Source: Abelmoschus esculentus
Lineage: Eukaryota > Streptophyta > Magnoliopsida > Malvales > Malvaceae
Reading direction: 5' to 3'
Length of the DNA: 64,000 nt
Assembly (NCBI GenBank): GCA_035048815.1
Contig: JAUCBN010000016.1
Coordinates: 1,294,501-1,358,500, forward strand
Shown here: positions 46,223-59,100 of the stretch, piece after piece
How the letters are laid out: each line of letters opens with the position of its first letter
Numbering within the stretch: the first letter of the stretch is position 1
Made by a program: the position numbers and the translations under genes
Notes under the pieces: generated by a model
Seen by the model: the letters and a program-made list of their open reading frames with translations, nothing else
Database searches by the model: none
Told to the model about the DNA's origin: nothing

Positions 46223-49200
46223 AAAAGAAGAAAGAAGAAAAACTTTGGTTTCCTAGATGGGAAAAGATTAAAATTCTCTTAGATTGTTTGCAACTAGGTT
46301 ATTAGCTTGGTGAAGACCAATTGGCAATGTTAATCTTTATTGCAATTGCAGGTTATATGTTCTGTGCTTCAACTTATTAATCAGATTGTAAAAGACAACA
46401 CTGATTTCCAGGAGAATGCTTGTCTCGTGGGATTTGTAAGTGCTATGGTCATTTTGTTTCATTTATTCATATACACATATAACAGTGGATAAGGTTGTGA
46501 GATTATATATATAGTATTGGTAGGAATTTGAGTTAAGATCTATTATTTAGAGATAATTTTAGTAGAATTAAAAGTCTTAAGTTAATAGGATTAAAAGCCT
46601 AAAATAATTAGAACTTCTAATCCTATTCAAAGTCTTATTTTAAAGCCTATAAAAAGGCATTAGCTTGTGTAAACAAAATCATTCATTCAACAACAGAAAA
46701 TCAATTATGTTTCTTCTTCCGTTTCACAAAAAGCTTAAATTTTCTTTTTTCTTTTTTCAACATTATTTTATTTTTCCACAAAGTTGAAAGTTGATTTTCT
46801 ACATGGTATCAATCTAATATCGATCGTAGTCCGAATTCTTAATGAGATTCCTTTCGACAACCTCTGAGATGTTACCCACAACAAAACAAACGGTTGGATT
46901 GAAGTTTTTTCAAGCAATTCCAGGTTCGACAGTAACCTGTGAAACAAATTTAGTTCTCGTGGAGGATAAAGGCATACAAAATATTTGTTCTCCTACTGCA
47001 CTCTTTTCTTCTAAAGTACATCAACATGGATCATCGACTCTGGAGCATCTGATCACATGATTGGTAACAGAGAATTATTCCTTAATTTTTTAGAAGTTCT
47101 ATTAAAACAGTTGATGACTCTTTTTCTCCTATCAAAAGAAGTGGCTCGGTCCTCATTAATGATAACTTGTTGCTTGAAGATGTTCTGTTTGTGCCTAATC
47201 TTGCCTGCAATTTTATCTCTGTTAGTAAACTCTTCAAGAATTTGAAGTGTTCATTACAGTTTACTGAATCTCGTTTTTTTACAGGCAATGAATTCGAGGA
47301 AAATGATTGGCAATGCTAGCTTACAAAATGGTCTTTATGTCCTTTTCGGTAATCAACCAACTGCCATACCAAATACTTCTTGTTCCTTTACTTCTTTAAG
47401 ACAAATTGATAATATAATGTTATAGCATTTTAGGTTAGGGCATCCTAATTTCCATTATCTTGCTAAATTATTTCTTAAATTGTTTGTTAATAAAAATCCA
47501 AGTTCTTTTAAATGTCATATATGTCCTCTTGCTAAACAAACAAAAACATCTTATTTACCATCTTTCTACAAATCATCTCACCCTTTTTCATTGATTCATA
47601 GTGATGTTTGGGGTCCTTCTCGAGTGAAGAATGTAACTGGTAGTAAGTGGTTTGTCACTTTCATAGATGACCATAGTAGAATAACTTGGACATATTTGTT
47701 AAGGGATAAATCTGAAGTAGCCTCTGTTTTTGAAAAATTTTATCATATGGTAAAAATCCAATTTGGATGTAAAATTCAGATATTCAAATCTGATGATGGG
47801 AGTGAATATTTTACCAAGTTATTGAGAGAATTTTTTAACAAAAAAAGGATTTTGCAAATAAGCACTTGTGTGGATACACCACAACAAAATGGGGTTGCAG
47901 AAAGAAAAAATAGACATTTGTTAGAGGTTACTAGGTCTTTGATGTTCACCAGTAACATTCCTAAGTATTTGTGGGGCGAGGCTTTATTAACTGCGACCTA
48001 TCTCATTAATCGAATGCCTAGTAAAGTTTTGCAACATAGAACACCTAGAGCTGTTTTTTAGAGTGTTACCCAAATTTTAAACCATTGTCATCTATTTTTC
48101 CTTTTAAAGTTTTTGGTTGCACTGTGTTTGTAAAAGATTCTGCTCCCTCTATATCAAAACTAGACCCTAGATCATTGAAGTGTGTCTTGGTAGGATATTC
48201 TTCACTTAAGAAGGGCTACAAATGTTACCATCCTCCTTCTCAATTTTTTTTATTTCATTGGATCTCACCTTTTTTTTGAACATGAACCTTATTTTCACTC
48301 GACTGAAAATCAGGGGGAGAATAGTGATATTTTTCAGCCTCTCAGAAATCAGGTTTATTCTTCAGATTTATTTATTAATAATCCTTTGTCATTTGAACCT
48401 GATAACTCTTCCACTTCTACACCTATAATTTTTCATCCTTCACCTATTGTTGCTCCTCAATTCTCACCTAAACCTCCCCACAAACTCCTCAACCCTTTAA
48501 GCAATTGAAAGTTTACACCAGAAAATAGAAAACTATTCCAGAGACTGTTTTGCAATCTGACACTTGCCAAGAATTGGATTTGAGTTCAGTTGCCAATGAG
48601 AATGATGAAGGTAATGTTCTAGCTGAGATTCCTTCCTCATTACCTGAGGTTGATGATTTACCAATTGCTAAAAGGAAAGGGATAAGAGAATGTACAAAGC
48701 ATCCCATTCAGAGGTATGTTGCTTATGGTAATCTAATGCTATCTTTCAAGGCTTTTACAGCTTGCTTAGATAAAGAACAAATACCTGACACTATTGAGGA
48801 GGCTCTAAATGATTCTAAGTGGAGAAGAGCTGTTGAAGAGGAGATTGAAGCACTTGAAAAGAATAATACTTGGACCATTACAGATCTTCCGCAGGGCAAG
48901 AAACCAGTTGGATGCAAGTGGGTGTTCTCCATAAAATACAACTCTGATGGTAGTATACAAAGGTGTAAAACAAGGTTGGTAGCCAAAGGTTTTACTCAAA
49001 CCTATGGAATTGATTATAATGAAATTTTTGCTCTTGTAGCTAAGCTAAATACAATTAGAGTTCTCTTAAGTTTGTCAGTAAACAAAGACTGGATGCTGCA
49101 TTTGCTTCTGTAGCTAAGCTAAATACAATTAGAGTTCTCTTAAGTTTGGCAGTAAACAAAGACTGGATGCTGCATCAACTTGACATTAAGAATGCTTTTC

Positions 49201-52200
49201 TTAATGAAAAATTGGAAGAAGAAGTGTACATGAGAGTACCTTCGGGTTTGAAGTCGATAAAAGGTGATCAGAAAGTTTGTAGACTTAATAAATCCATCTA
49301 TGGTTTGAAATAGTCGTCTAGAGCTTGGTTTGACAGATTCACCAAGGTGATTCTGAAAGCTGGATACAAACAATCCTTAGCAGATCACACACTCTTCATT
49401 AAGATAACCTCTAACAATAAAAAGGTTATTTTAATAGTGTATGTGGACGACATAATTCTGATAGGTGATGATGAGGAAGAGATAAGTCACCTGAAAAGGT
49501 TATTAAATACAGGGTTTGAAACAAAAGACCTAGGAAAACTCAGATACTTTCTAGGCATTGAGGTTGCTAGGTCGAACAAAGGTTTAGTAATAAATCAAAG
49601 AAAGTATGTTCTTGATTTACTTAATGAAACTGGGATGCTCGGATGCAAACCAGTTGATACTCCCATAGAAGCAGGATTAAAATTTAGTAAAGATGACTCA
49701 AGCCATAAAGTTGATAAGGGTAAATTTCAAAGGGTGGGAAAGTTAATTTATTTATCATTAACCAGACCAGATATTGCCTTTCCAGTTAATGTTATCAGTC
49801 AACATATGACTGATCCAAGGGAGGATCACATGGAAGCTGCAATTAGAATTTTGAGATACTTGAAAGGGACACCAGAGCATGGACTGTTATTTAAAAAGAC
49901 TCAAGAAAGTTCTATTCAGATTTTTTCAGATTCAAGCTGGGCAGGTGAACTGACAGAAAGAAGATCAACTAGTGGTTATTGTTCCTTTGTTTTGGGAAAT
50001 CTAGTGACTTGGAGAAGTAAGAAACAAACAGTTGTATCTAGAAGCAGCGTTGAAGCAGAATATAGGGCTTTAGCATTGAGAATGTGTGAAGAAATTTGGC
50101 TATTAAAGCTACTGAAAGAGCTAGATGTGAACCAAGAGGAAAAGTTCGAGATTTTTTGTGATAATCAGTCTGCCATACAAATTGCTCGAAATCCAGTTCA
50201 TCATGATAGGATGAAACATGTAGAGATTGATAGACATTTTATCTCAGAAAAGATTACTAATGGGACAACTTCTTTATCCTATGTTCCTACAGAAGAACAA
50301 GTGGTAGACGTGTTTACAAAAGCATTACCAAAAGCTTCATTCGACAAGTTTCTATTCAAGTTGGGAATTTACAATATATATTCTCCAACTTGAGGGGAGT
50401 GTGAGATTATATATATAGTATTGGTAGGAATTTGAGTTAGGATCTATTACTTAGAGATAATTTTAGTAGAATTAAAAGTCTTAAGTTAATAGGATTAAAA
50501 GCCTAAAGTAATTAGGATTTCTAATCCTATTCAAAGTCTTATTCTAAAGCCTATAAAAAGGCATTAGCTTGTGTAAACAAAATCATTTATTCAACAACAG
50601 AAAATCAATTATGTTTCTTTTTCCGTTTCACAAAAAGCTTAAATTTTCTTTTTTTTTTTTCAACGTTATTTTATTTTTCCACAAAGTTGGAAGCTGATTT
50701 TCTACAAAGGTATACACTTATTGCATGCTTAACAGATCGTGGGACCTAACAGGGAGTTCTGTTTAATTTTGTTTTCCCCTCTTCATTGATAGCAAAGTGT
50801 TCCAGCACTTTGATAACCTTACCTATTTCCAGGCATGGGCTGCCTCTTTGGTTGTAGTTCATGTGAATATTTTTTTTTTCATACGAGCTCATGATTTCTA
50901 TCTTTGTGTATTTGTCTGTTATTTCTTCGGTCTTTTCAAATAAAATGAGAAAGGGAGGGACTATGATAGAATATATTGTAGTGTTTAAGCAGTTTTATTC
51001 ACTTCAAGTTATATTATAGATCCCTTTTGTAATGAGTTTTGTGGGGCCTGATCGTCCTCGTGAAATTCGGATGGAAGCAGCTTGTTTCTTGCAACAGCTT
51101 TGTCTATCAAGGTGTTTAATTCTTTCTCATTAGTCCAGTTTCATAATATTGTTTTTAATTGTTGGAAAAGGCTTGTACTGACCATGTTTGTTTTCTTTTA
51201 TAGCTCTTTAACTTTGCAGATGTTCATAGCTTGCCGTGGAATCCCTGTTTTAGTTGGCTTTTTAGAGGCTGATTATGCAAAGTTCAGGTTTGTGAATTTT
51301 TTGGATGCGCTTTATAGTTGATATGCATTTTAATGCAAGACTTGTGGTAGTATGTCATTTTGGAAAGCTAAAAAACCAAGCGATCAAAATTATCATTGTC
51401 GACTTCATTGATTCACTATCACCTTTTGATTCTTCTACTCCTAGTCATTGTTGGAATATTATGTTTAAGATGATCCTGTGAATTTTCCTTTCTATAATTT
51501 AAAAATGCTCATTAGCCTTTTCTTACACAGGGAAATGGTGCACCTAGCAATTGATTGCATGTGGCAGGTCTTCAAGCTTCAGCGATCAACCCCAAGGAAT
51601 GATTTCTGTCAGATAGCTGCTAAGAATGGGATATTGCTGAGGCTTATTAATACTCTTTATAGTTTAAATGAGGCAACTCGACTTGCTACCATATCTGTTG
51701 GTGGATTTGCAGTAGATGGTTCAGCTCAACGGCAACGTTCTGGTCCATTAGATTCATCTCATCCTTTGTTTGCTCAGAGTGAGACTCCACTCTCTCTAAC
51801 TGATCAATCTAATATCCTAAAAATTAGGCGAATAATTGAACATTCCTTTCCAACAGTAGCACAAGAACCTTCTCGGGCTTCAACTTCACTTTCTCAGAGG
51901 TCAGATGCCTATCTGCCGGATTCGCGTTATCCTGCTGTTGACAGCGACAGAGGTCAATTTAGCAGTGCAGCAGTGGATGTTTCAGTTGGTTCTAAATTGG
52001 CAGATCTGACGTCCCTGGAAAAAGTTTCAAACATTGGCACCAAGGAAGCTTCAACTATTTCCAGAGATCGAGAAAACTCAGATCGGTGGACACTTGATCC
52101 TGCTAGAGCAGAGATTGACCTCAGACAGCAGAGGATAAGTACCTCTGCAGGCAGGACTTCTACAGATAGACCTCCCAAATTGATAGAAAGTATATCAAAT

Positions 52201-54878
52201 GGATTTCCCCCTTCAGTAAATACCCAGGCACAGCAAGTTCGGCCTCTGCTTAGCCTGTTGGCGAATGAACCTCCTTCTAGACATATCTCTGATCAATTGG
52301 AGTATGTTCGCCACCTGCCAGGATCAGAGAGACATGAAAGCATACTGCCTCTTTTACATGCTAATAACGACAGGAAAGCCAATGGTGAATTAGACTTCTT
52401 GATGGCTGAATTTGCAGGTATATACTTAAGATTGATTGATCTACTGATAATTGCTTTATGCAGACGTTTAAATATGTAAATAGTTGACCTTATCTGCCTA
52501 TGCCCTATAACCACATTATCATTAGGAATTGGTGAATCCTTGAGAGATACTATGCTGGAACTTCATTATTTTTATCAGTATGTTGGAACTTTCTAAGTGG
52601 GCAGATAAAGTTTAAGTTTACCTTTTGATGAAACTTATGGTGTTTCCACTTAGCTTCTTAGTATTTAAAACACAAGTTGTAGATCATATAGGCATAATGA
52701 AGAGAAAATTTCTAGCAAATGCATCATACAAATCAAATTGTAGATATGCTCAGATGATAACTTATGGTGATTTCAGAGGTCTCTGGCCATGGAAGAGAAA
52801 ATGGAATTGTTGATTCTACACCTAAAATTTCACATAAAACAGTGAGTAAGAAAGTTGGGCAACTGGCTTTTAATGAAGGAGCAGCACCCAGATCTGGTAT
52901 AGCTTCTCAGACAGCATCAAGTGTATTATCTGGCTCAGGTGTTTTAAATGCTAGACCAGGAAGCACGACGTCATCAGGGTTACTCTCCAACATGGTATCA
53001 ACAATGAATACGGATGTTGCCAGGGAGTACCTGGAAAAGGTTGCAGATTTACTTCTCGAGTTTGCTAAAGCAGATACAATCGTGAAGTCCTACATGTGTA
53101 GCCAAAGCTTGCTCAACCGTCTTTTTCAGATGTTCAATCGCATTGAACCACCTATTCTTTTAAAGGTACGTAAGATATCCAACTTTCAATTATTTTTTTC
53201 CTTTGTTCTTTCTACTAACTACTCATCTTTTTCATAGATGCAATTAAGTATTTGATCCCAAATCTAGAACTCAAAGATGGACCTCTTGTATCTCAAATAC
53301 ATCACGAGGTTTGCCTTATTATACTTGATCATTATGCCTATATGATGCATTTGTTAGAAATTTTGATTTGTATGATCTTGTCTACTTATGTTATCATCTG
53401 ATCTTATCTGAGGCTTCATGTTATTTTATAATGTGGTGCAGGCCACCTCGTTTTATCGAACTCGTGCTTATTCGATAACTTTGTCTAAATTACTTCCCTT
53501 ACCACTTTGGGCTGTTATCTCCTGGATTTAATTCGAATGTTGACTGAATTCAGTAGATTGTTTGAAAAGTCTTTTCAGTTTCTTACCGTTGATCATCTTT
53601 GGAGTTCATAACTACTAGCAAAGTTTTTGCTAAATAAATCTAAATTGCCTTTTGCTTTTAATGTTCTAGTTTCTTGAGGGTATTAGCATACAGGTTTCCT
53701 TTTTTAGCCTATTAGTTAATTATACTATTTAAACCCTTTTCCCTAATCTTCTGGCCGGTAACTGGCAGTGCATATACTGCAGCTTTAAATCTCAGACCAA
53801 ATTTCCTTTCGAAATTCTCTTTTCGGGTTGAATTTTTCTCTTTTGCAAGGTGCCACTGAAATTATTCTAATAAATTTTGACTTGTTTTCTGAAGGTCCTC
53901 AATGCCCTGTTCAATTTGTGCAAGATAAATAAGAGGAGACAGGAACAAGCTGCGGAAAACGGAATTGTTCCACACCTGATGAATTTTATCATGTCAGATT
54001 CTCCTTTAAAACAAAGTGCATTGCCACTGCTGTGTGACATGGCCCATGCATCACGTAATTCAAGGGAGCAGTTGAGGGCCCATGATGGATTGGATGTGTA
54101 CTTGAGTTTGCTTAATGACGAACTATGGTTGGTGACAGCATTAGATTCAATAGCCGTTTGTTTGGCTCATGACAACGACAACCGCAAGGTGGAACAAGCT
54201 TTGCTGAAGAAGGATGCAGTTCAAAGATTGGTAAAGTTTTTCCAGTCTTGTCCGGAGCAACATTTTGTCCACATATTGGAGCCATTCTTGAAAATCATCA
54301 CGTACGAGAAACCACACCCTTCCTTTGGTTATTTCATAGTATTTACCGACGATATTGACCGATTAGATTTTATACTTGCATAGGTGCATAGAAGTTGATT
54401 AGGAAGTTATGCTTACTCTCTCCTCTTTCTATAGACATTTAAGAGATTACCATATATGGAAATTCTGCTAAACTGACCCTATTTATTTCCGGTACATAGA
54501 AAATCATCCCGAATAAACACGACATTAGCTGTTAATGGCTTGACTCCCCTGCTAATCTCAAGATTGGATCATCAGGATGCATTTGCTCGTCTTATTTTAC
54601 TTAAATTAATCAAGGTAAGTATGACCCTTTACTCTGTTTACAAATGGTTTTATTGATGCCAATATCCTCCAAGGATGTTTATCATGAACACGATTCTAAT
54701 CTTTTTACTTTTACAGGCTGTTTACGAGCACCACCCTCGACCGAAACAACTAATAGTGGAGAACAATTTACCACAGAAGCTTCAGAATCTAATCGAAGAA
54801 CGCAGAGACGGGCAAGTGTTGGTGAAACAAATGGCTACTTCTTTGCTCAAAGCCCTTCATGTTAACACCGTCCTGTAA
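38995..54878 (+). CDS. MAP3KE1: MAP3K epsilon protein kinase
   Basis: 23 exons: 38995-39054, 39391-39525, 40570-40590, 40871-40944, 41021-41111, 41191-41274, 41777-41878, 42006-42137, 42335-42406, 43026-43129, 44020-44122, 44216-44587, 45130-45456, 45565-45612, 45987-46166, 46352-46435, 51020-51111, 51204-51287, 51531-52417, 52777-53165, 53895-54301, 54500-54614, 54717-54878; 4125 nt, 1374 aa, close to the Arabidopsis protein. Kinase domain about residues 20-274: GKGAYGRV, Lys49 in VAIK, HRDIKGAN with D144, DFGVATK, GTPYWMAPE. The C-terminal half is ARM/HEAT-like helical repeats (for example LINQIVKDNTDFQENACLVG, LPLLCDMAHASRNSREQLRA). MAP3K-epsilon kinases act in pollen plasma-membrane integrity and cytokinesis, related to yeast Cdc7/Cdc15. 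All splice phases close despite a retrotransposon in the intron after exon 16, so the gene should be functional. Confidence 0.96.
40271..40437. mobile_element. Decayed hAT-like MITE in a MAP3K-epsilon intron
   Basis: 167 bp whose right end, read on the minus strand, is TAGGGCTGTAAACGAAC, the same type as the element at 36852. The left end TAGAACTGGAAATGAACC is a degenerate partner. The flanks TTGGTCCA (40263-40270) and CTGGTCCT (40438-40445) agree at 6 of 8 bases, consistent with an old 8-bp duplication. It lies in the intron between exons 2 and 3. Confidence 0.55.
42306..42327. repeat. C22 homopolymer next to a splice acceptor
   Basis: 22 consecutive cytosines ending 7 bases before the exon 9 boundary at 42334/42335 of the MAP3K-epsilon gene (GCGTCAG acceptor). 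It takes the place of the usual U-rich polypyrimidine tract. The exact length may be a sequencing estimate. Confidence 0.9.
46193..46226. repeat. C-run followed by A-run
   Basis: About ten C followed by more than 20 A shortly after the donor of MAP3K-epsilon exon 15. Simple sequence, intronic. Confidence 0.9.
46491..46495. repeat. Left target-site duplication of the copia element
   Basis: AAGGT, identical to 50707-50711 on the other side of the element; 5 bp is the length made by Ty1/copia integrases. Confidence 0.9.
46496..46803 (+). repeat. 5' LTR of the copia element
   Basis: 308 bp, TGTGAG...CTACA. A TATA box (TATAAAAA) is at 46648-46655. By eye it differs from the 3' LTR at about 12 sites and one 1-bp indel, roughly 4%. 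Confidence 0.93.
47000..50393 (+). pseudogene. Copia pol polyprotein, disrupted
   Basis: Fragments in order: protease around 47025 (WIIDSGASDHM, active-site DSG); gag-pre-integrase and integrase 47430-48060 (CHICPLAKQTK, HSDVWGP, SDDGSEY, NGVAERKNRHLLE supplying the D, D, E residues); reverse transcriptase 48700-49500 (KWVFSIKYNSDGS, YVDDIILIGDD); RNase H 49900-50390 (SDSSWAGELTERRSTSGYC, VEAEYRALA, CDNQSAIQIA, KHVEIDRHFI). Breaks: gag almost all deleted between 46830 and 47000; a frameshift and TAG near 48061; a 74-bp tandem duplication in reverse transcriptase at 49036-49183; and a TAG at 49311-49313 replacing the Gln usual in YGLKQ. The terminal frame 49347-50393 is intact. Confidence 0.93.
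49036..49183. repeat. 74-bp tandem duplication within the copia reverse transcriptase
   Basis: Two near-identical copies beginning GTAGCTAAGCTAAATACAAT at 49036 and 49110; 74 is not a multiple of three, so the duplication shifts the pol frame. Within about 66 aligned bases only one clear mismatch (T/G) is seen, so the duplication is recent. Confidence 0.9.
50400..50706 (+). repeat. 3' LTR of the copia element
   Basis: 307 bp, TGTGAG...CTACA, a direct repeat of 46496-46803 and followed by the target duplication AAGGT at 50707-50711. Confidence 0.93.
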
Positions 54879-56110
54879 GTTCATGTGTTCGAGTTTTCCT
54901 CCCGGTATGTATATTTATATTTCGATTCCATAGTAGCTCCTGTGTGATTTCTCTTTCACCTTTGATCCCTCTCAATCTCATCAACGATATTACTGATGAT
55001 GAGATGGAGGCAAGTGGGTATAGGAAAATGGTTTTGATTTGAGTTGGGTCTTGGGAGTGGCTTTTGTTTGTGTTTAAACTGTCTTCTATCTAGCTTTAAG
55101 TTGGTCAGGGTTTGGTTTGGTTAGTATAGAATATTCCAGGGATTTGGGTCAAGTTTTGTGTGTTTAATCTGTAAAATATAAAGGCTTTCGATGTGCAAAA
55201 CATGAAATGGTGAGTCGGACAAGAATTTTATCACTCTTATAATTTTTAGTAATTTAAATATATTTATTTATATTTTTAAATGTTTTAAATTTTAAATATT
55301 TGTTTTGTTTCTTTACGCTAAAGAACAACATAATTATTCAATGATGTATTAAAATACTTAAAAATTAAATTTTAAACTTTAACCTTAATTTTTATATCTT
55401 AAATTTTACTTATAAATTTTTTAAATATTAATTTTTTAAACCTTAATTACAATCTCTAACTTTGAACTTTAAATCTTAAATTTATTATTTTAAAATAAAG
55501 TATCAAAGGAAATACAATAAAAAATAAATAATTTTTATCCATTTATACTAACAAAAATCTTCTGCTCTTGTCATGATTTTCTATTCCCACTAAAAATATT
55601 TTAAAATTAAATTTTAAATTCTAATTTTAAATTTTATATCTTGAATTTTAAACCCTGCACTCTGCTACTTAAAACCTAACCATATTAACGACTAATAGTG
55701 TTTTTTACTCAATTTTCATATTCAATATTAATGATAGGGAAACTCATATGTTACTAAATTATACATACATACGGACACGTATGCATAAAGCATTTTGGAC
55801 TATTGTATACAAGAAGTAGCCCACTAGAAAAAGCCGTACGTTCTTTACCATAGAATAGAAACCGACGTAAAACTGACGTACGGCATAGGTGTCTCCAGGT
55901 AATTGGAGTCAAATTCGTTACATACTTGAGTTAAATTTAATTTAATTTAATTCAATTAGATTCAATTTGTTTCAGGTTCAAAGAACCAGTATATTAGAAC
56001 TTATATCAAGTCTTGTATCAAATAAATCAATTCAAATATGACGTCTCCAAACAAATTTAACAGCACCATTGCAGCTTCAATGGTAGAGATGAAAGTTGCA
56101 GAGATTTGTT
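54879..56110. other. Intergenic between convergent MAP3K-epsilon and AlaRS genes
   Basis: 54879-55200 is probably the MAP3K-epsilon 3' UTR. 55230-55720 is very AT-rich and made of loosely repeated AAATTTTAAA and TTAAACCTTAAT-like stretches. No gene. The part next to 56110 is the AlaRS 3' UTR. Confidence 0.5.
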
Positions 56111-59100
56111 TCAGCTTAATTTCATGGAAGCAAACGAAGTTGCCAAGTCCATGGCCTCATTAACGTGGGATACATCAGTTCCCTGAAATAGGAAAAACAT
56201 GTTACATAATAAGAGCAAAACTCAAATTCAAGAGAAAACTGCAGGTAACTTGAGTCTAAAATATATCCGAGGCCGAGCTCATAGCAATCGACTTTTAAGC
56301 ACCGAGTTACTAACCTGTCCCGTAGCAAGACCGCCCTTGCCTTTGCCACACCTCCCCTTTAGAGGTCCTAGCGCATTAGTCAACCACTCTGACACTTCCA
56401 ATAGCTTGCTCTGTTCGGATTTATCAGGTACACCAGCATAAACGATGGCCTTGTTTGTGGTTTCATCAGTACTGAAAACCATAACCGGCATCCCCTGTTC
56501 ATAAAATGAAGACCATTAGCACAAATGTATGAGGAAAACTTGGATAAGATAAAAGGTCGGAACTAGATAGAAACCTTCTGTTGAATAACTTTTGAAACTG
56601 CTTCACGAAGTGCAGCTGCGTCTAAACCGACATCAATACGAGTGACGCAGAAAGTCTTTCCCTCTTTGGCAGCAACTTCAGCCAATTCGGTTGCTGTCGC
56701 AACGGCTTTCTGCATATTTTGCTCGGCAATCTTCTTTTGTGCCTTTTTCAGTTGAGTCTGATAAAACAACCCAATTTAAAAGGGGGTTCGAACTTCTAAG
56801 ACTATCGTATAATTGACACCAAAAAAAGAGCTATCATGTCCTCATAAGTCATATCCACATCTCTGCTTGAAAGCATCAAATATGGGTCTAAATTGAGGGC
56901 ATTAAGTCAAATCGAGCCAGAGCAACATAGGTGATAATAGAACTGCAAAAGTCTTAATACTGATTAATGATTATAGATAGATGTGATACCTGAAGTTGTG
57001 CAATTTTGGCCCTAATATCAGCCTTCTGTGCAGCAGGAATTGAAGCAGAATCCACACTAGTTTTTAGAGAAGCAACTTTCTGTAGAGATGCAAAGAAAAA
57101 AATCATCAAGGCAGGAGGGGGGGGGGGGGGGGGGGAATGGAAGGAGGAAGAAGGCGAATTTATTAATATACCCCTACAAGATTTTTGTTTAAATGGATAA
57201 AGGCCTCTTAAATTGTATGATATCACCCTCGAAATGAAATGGAGAAAATGAGAAACCAAGCATTTTATGGACCAACACAGTTTAGGTAGCTTTTATGTTA
57301 AAGATGAGCATAACAATTGTGCATTACACGTAAGAACACTCAAGTACGAGATGTATATCCGTTAAGCCTTATCTGAAGAACCTATTAATTTCACTACAAA
57401 AATTGGGAACTAAATATCCAAGAAACATGACATGTCAAATAAAATCATGAAAATGGTATAAACCACTGGACTCACCTTGAAGCAGAACAATTATAGTAAA
57501 ATAGCAACATAAAACAAAAACAATAAACTACAAAGGCATTGATAACAAGAACTTCCAACAAGATATAAAGTCTTACAGCCCAAGTAAGAATACAAACCTT
57601 CTCCAACAACCTCACTTCCATCTTAGACGCATCATCTACTTCCTTCAAAAGTTGGCCGCCCAATTCCATTGCCTTCAAAGCACTCTCAGTAGTGACGGCA
57701 GTTATCCTTCGAACTCCTTTAGCAATTCCTTCCTCGGATAAAAGAGCAAATGCTTTTGCTTCCCTTGTATTTGTTATGTGTGTACCTATAAAAATAGTTG
57801 AAGTCAGCTTCAACCAAAAATTCATAGAAAGGCTTCTAATGAATTCATTTAAATAAAGAAATTAACCTCCACAGAGTTCTGATGAAATTGATGACCATTC
57901 TTTGTTTTCTGGATCAGCAAGGAGGTCCTCCACCTTTTTACCAACGGCTACTACTCTAACTGGATCAGGATAAATCTGCATTGGAAATATAATTATAACA
58001 TAACTTTTCAAAGGAATGTGCAAAGCTAAATTAGAAAGCCATAATGACGAAAAAACTTAAGCTTACTTCTCCAAAGACAGCTCGTAAACCATTGATACGC
58101 TTGGCTTCAGCAAGAGTTACCTCCTTTGAATATACATCTAACTCGGATTTTATTTGCTCATTCACAATAGACTCAATTTTTCTCAAATGATCAGCATTGA
58201 TAGCACCATCTCTGTTTGTATCTGATAGCGTTGGATAAAATTTTAGCATACTGACACTAAATAAATAGCATAACTTAGACCATACTACAAGCTAAATAGC
58301 ATATCAATCGAGGTTTATATGCTCAAAAAAATCAAGGTTCTATTTGATAAACTGAAAAACACCAAAAAAATAGAGTTCCAACTTTTAGTTTAGATTGAGT
58401 AGTGATTATGATACAAAATTGGTAGTATGGTACTGAAAATTACATGCCGACTAGATTGGTTATTTGAATCTATCGTAAGGAAAATAAATCGAGTTTTCTC
58501 ATTTCTGATGCTTTAACATTGAAAATATTTCATTTGGTGGTTCCTAAAAATGATTAAATCAATGAAAATTTTAATTTTCAATGGTTTAAAGATTCAACTG
58601 ATCATCAAAGACAGGAGTTAAACTTACCATGGGAAAAATCAAATCTCAATTTTTCAGGAAGAACAATAGACCCCTTCTGGTCCACATGATTACCAAGCAC
58701 TTCCTACATTCAAATTGTAAGGATGTGAAACATGGAAACTAATAAGAAATAGGGAATTGTTAAAAAACTATGGATATCAGCATATTAGGTCGTACCCTAA
58801 GAGCGAAGTTCAACATATGCGTGCAAGTATGGTTAGGAGCAATCAACGTCCGTCTTTCATAGTCAACCTACAAAAATAATTACAAAATTAAGTTGGAAAT
58901 AAAAAGAAGCGTATCATTTTATAGATAAAAATAAGAGGTAATTTGAAGTTTATTGGTTTACCTTACAAGTTATTTTATCTCCAACGGAGAATTTGCCAGT
59001 AACTCCAGAAAGAGAACCAATATGAAGTACAAATCCTCCAAAAATTTGAACATTGCATACTTGAAAGGAACCGAAGGAACCATCAAGAGATCCGGTATCA

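Larger units (their letters stand above)
46496..50706 (+). mobile_element. Defective Ty1/copia LTR retrotransposon inside a MAP3K-epsilon intron
   Basis: 4211 bp with two LTRs, a 5-bp target duplication (AAGGT), a primer-binding site TGGTATCA directly after the left LTR (46804-46811, matching the initiator-Met tRNA type of copia) and a purine tract TTGAGGGGAG just before the right LTR. Domain order is protease, integrase, reverse transcriptase, RNase H, which is copia order. Gag is essentially missing, and the pol frame is broken several times. It sits in the sense orientation relative to the host gene, between exons 16 and 17. It cannot move on its own, although its LTRs and ends could allow trans-mobilisation. 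Confidence 0.95.
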
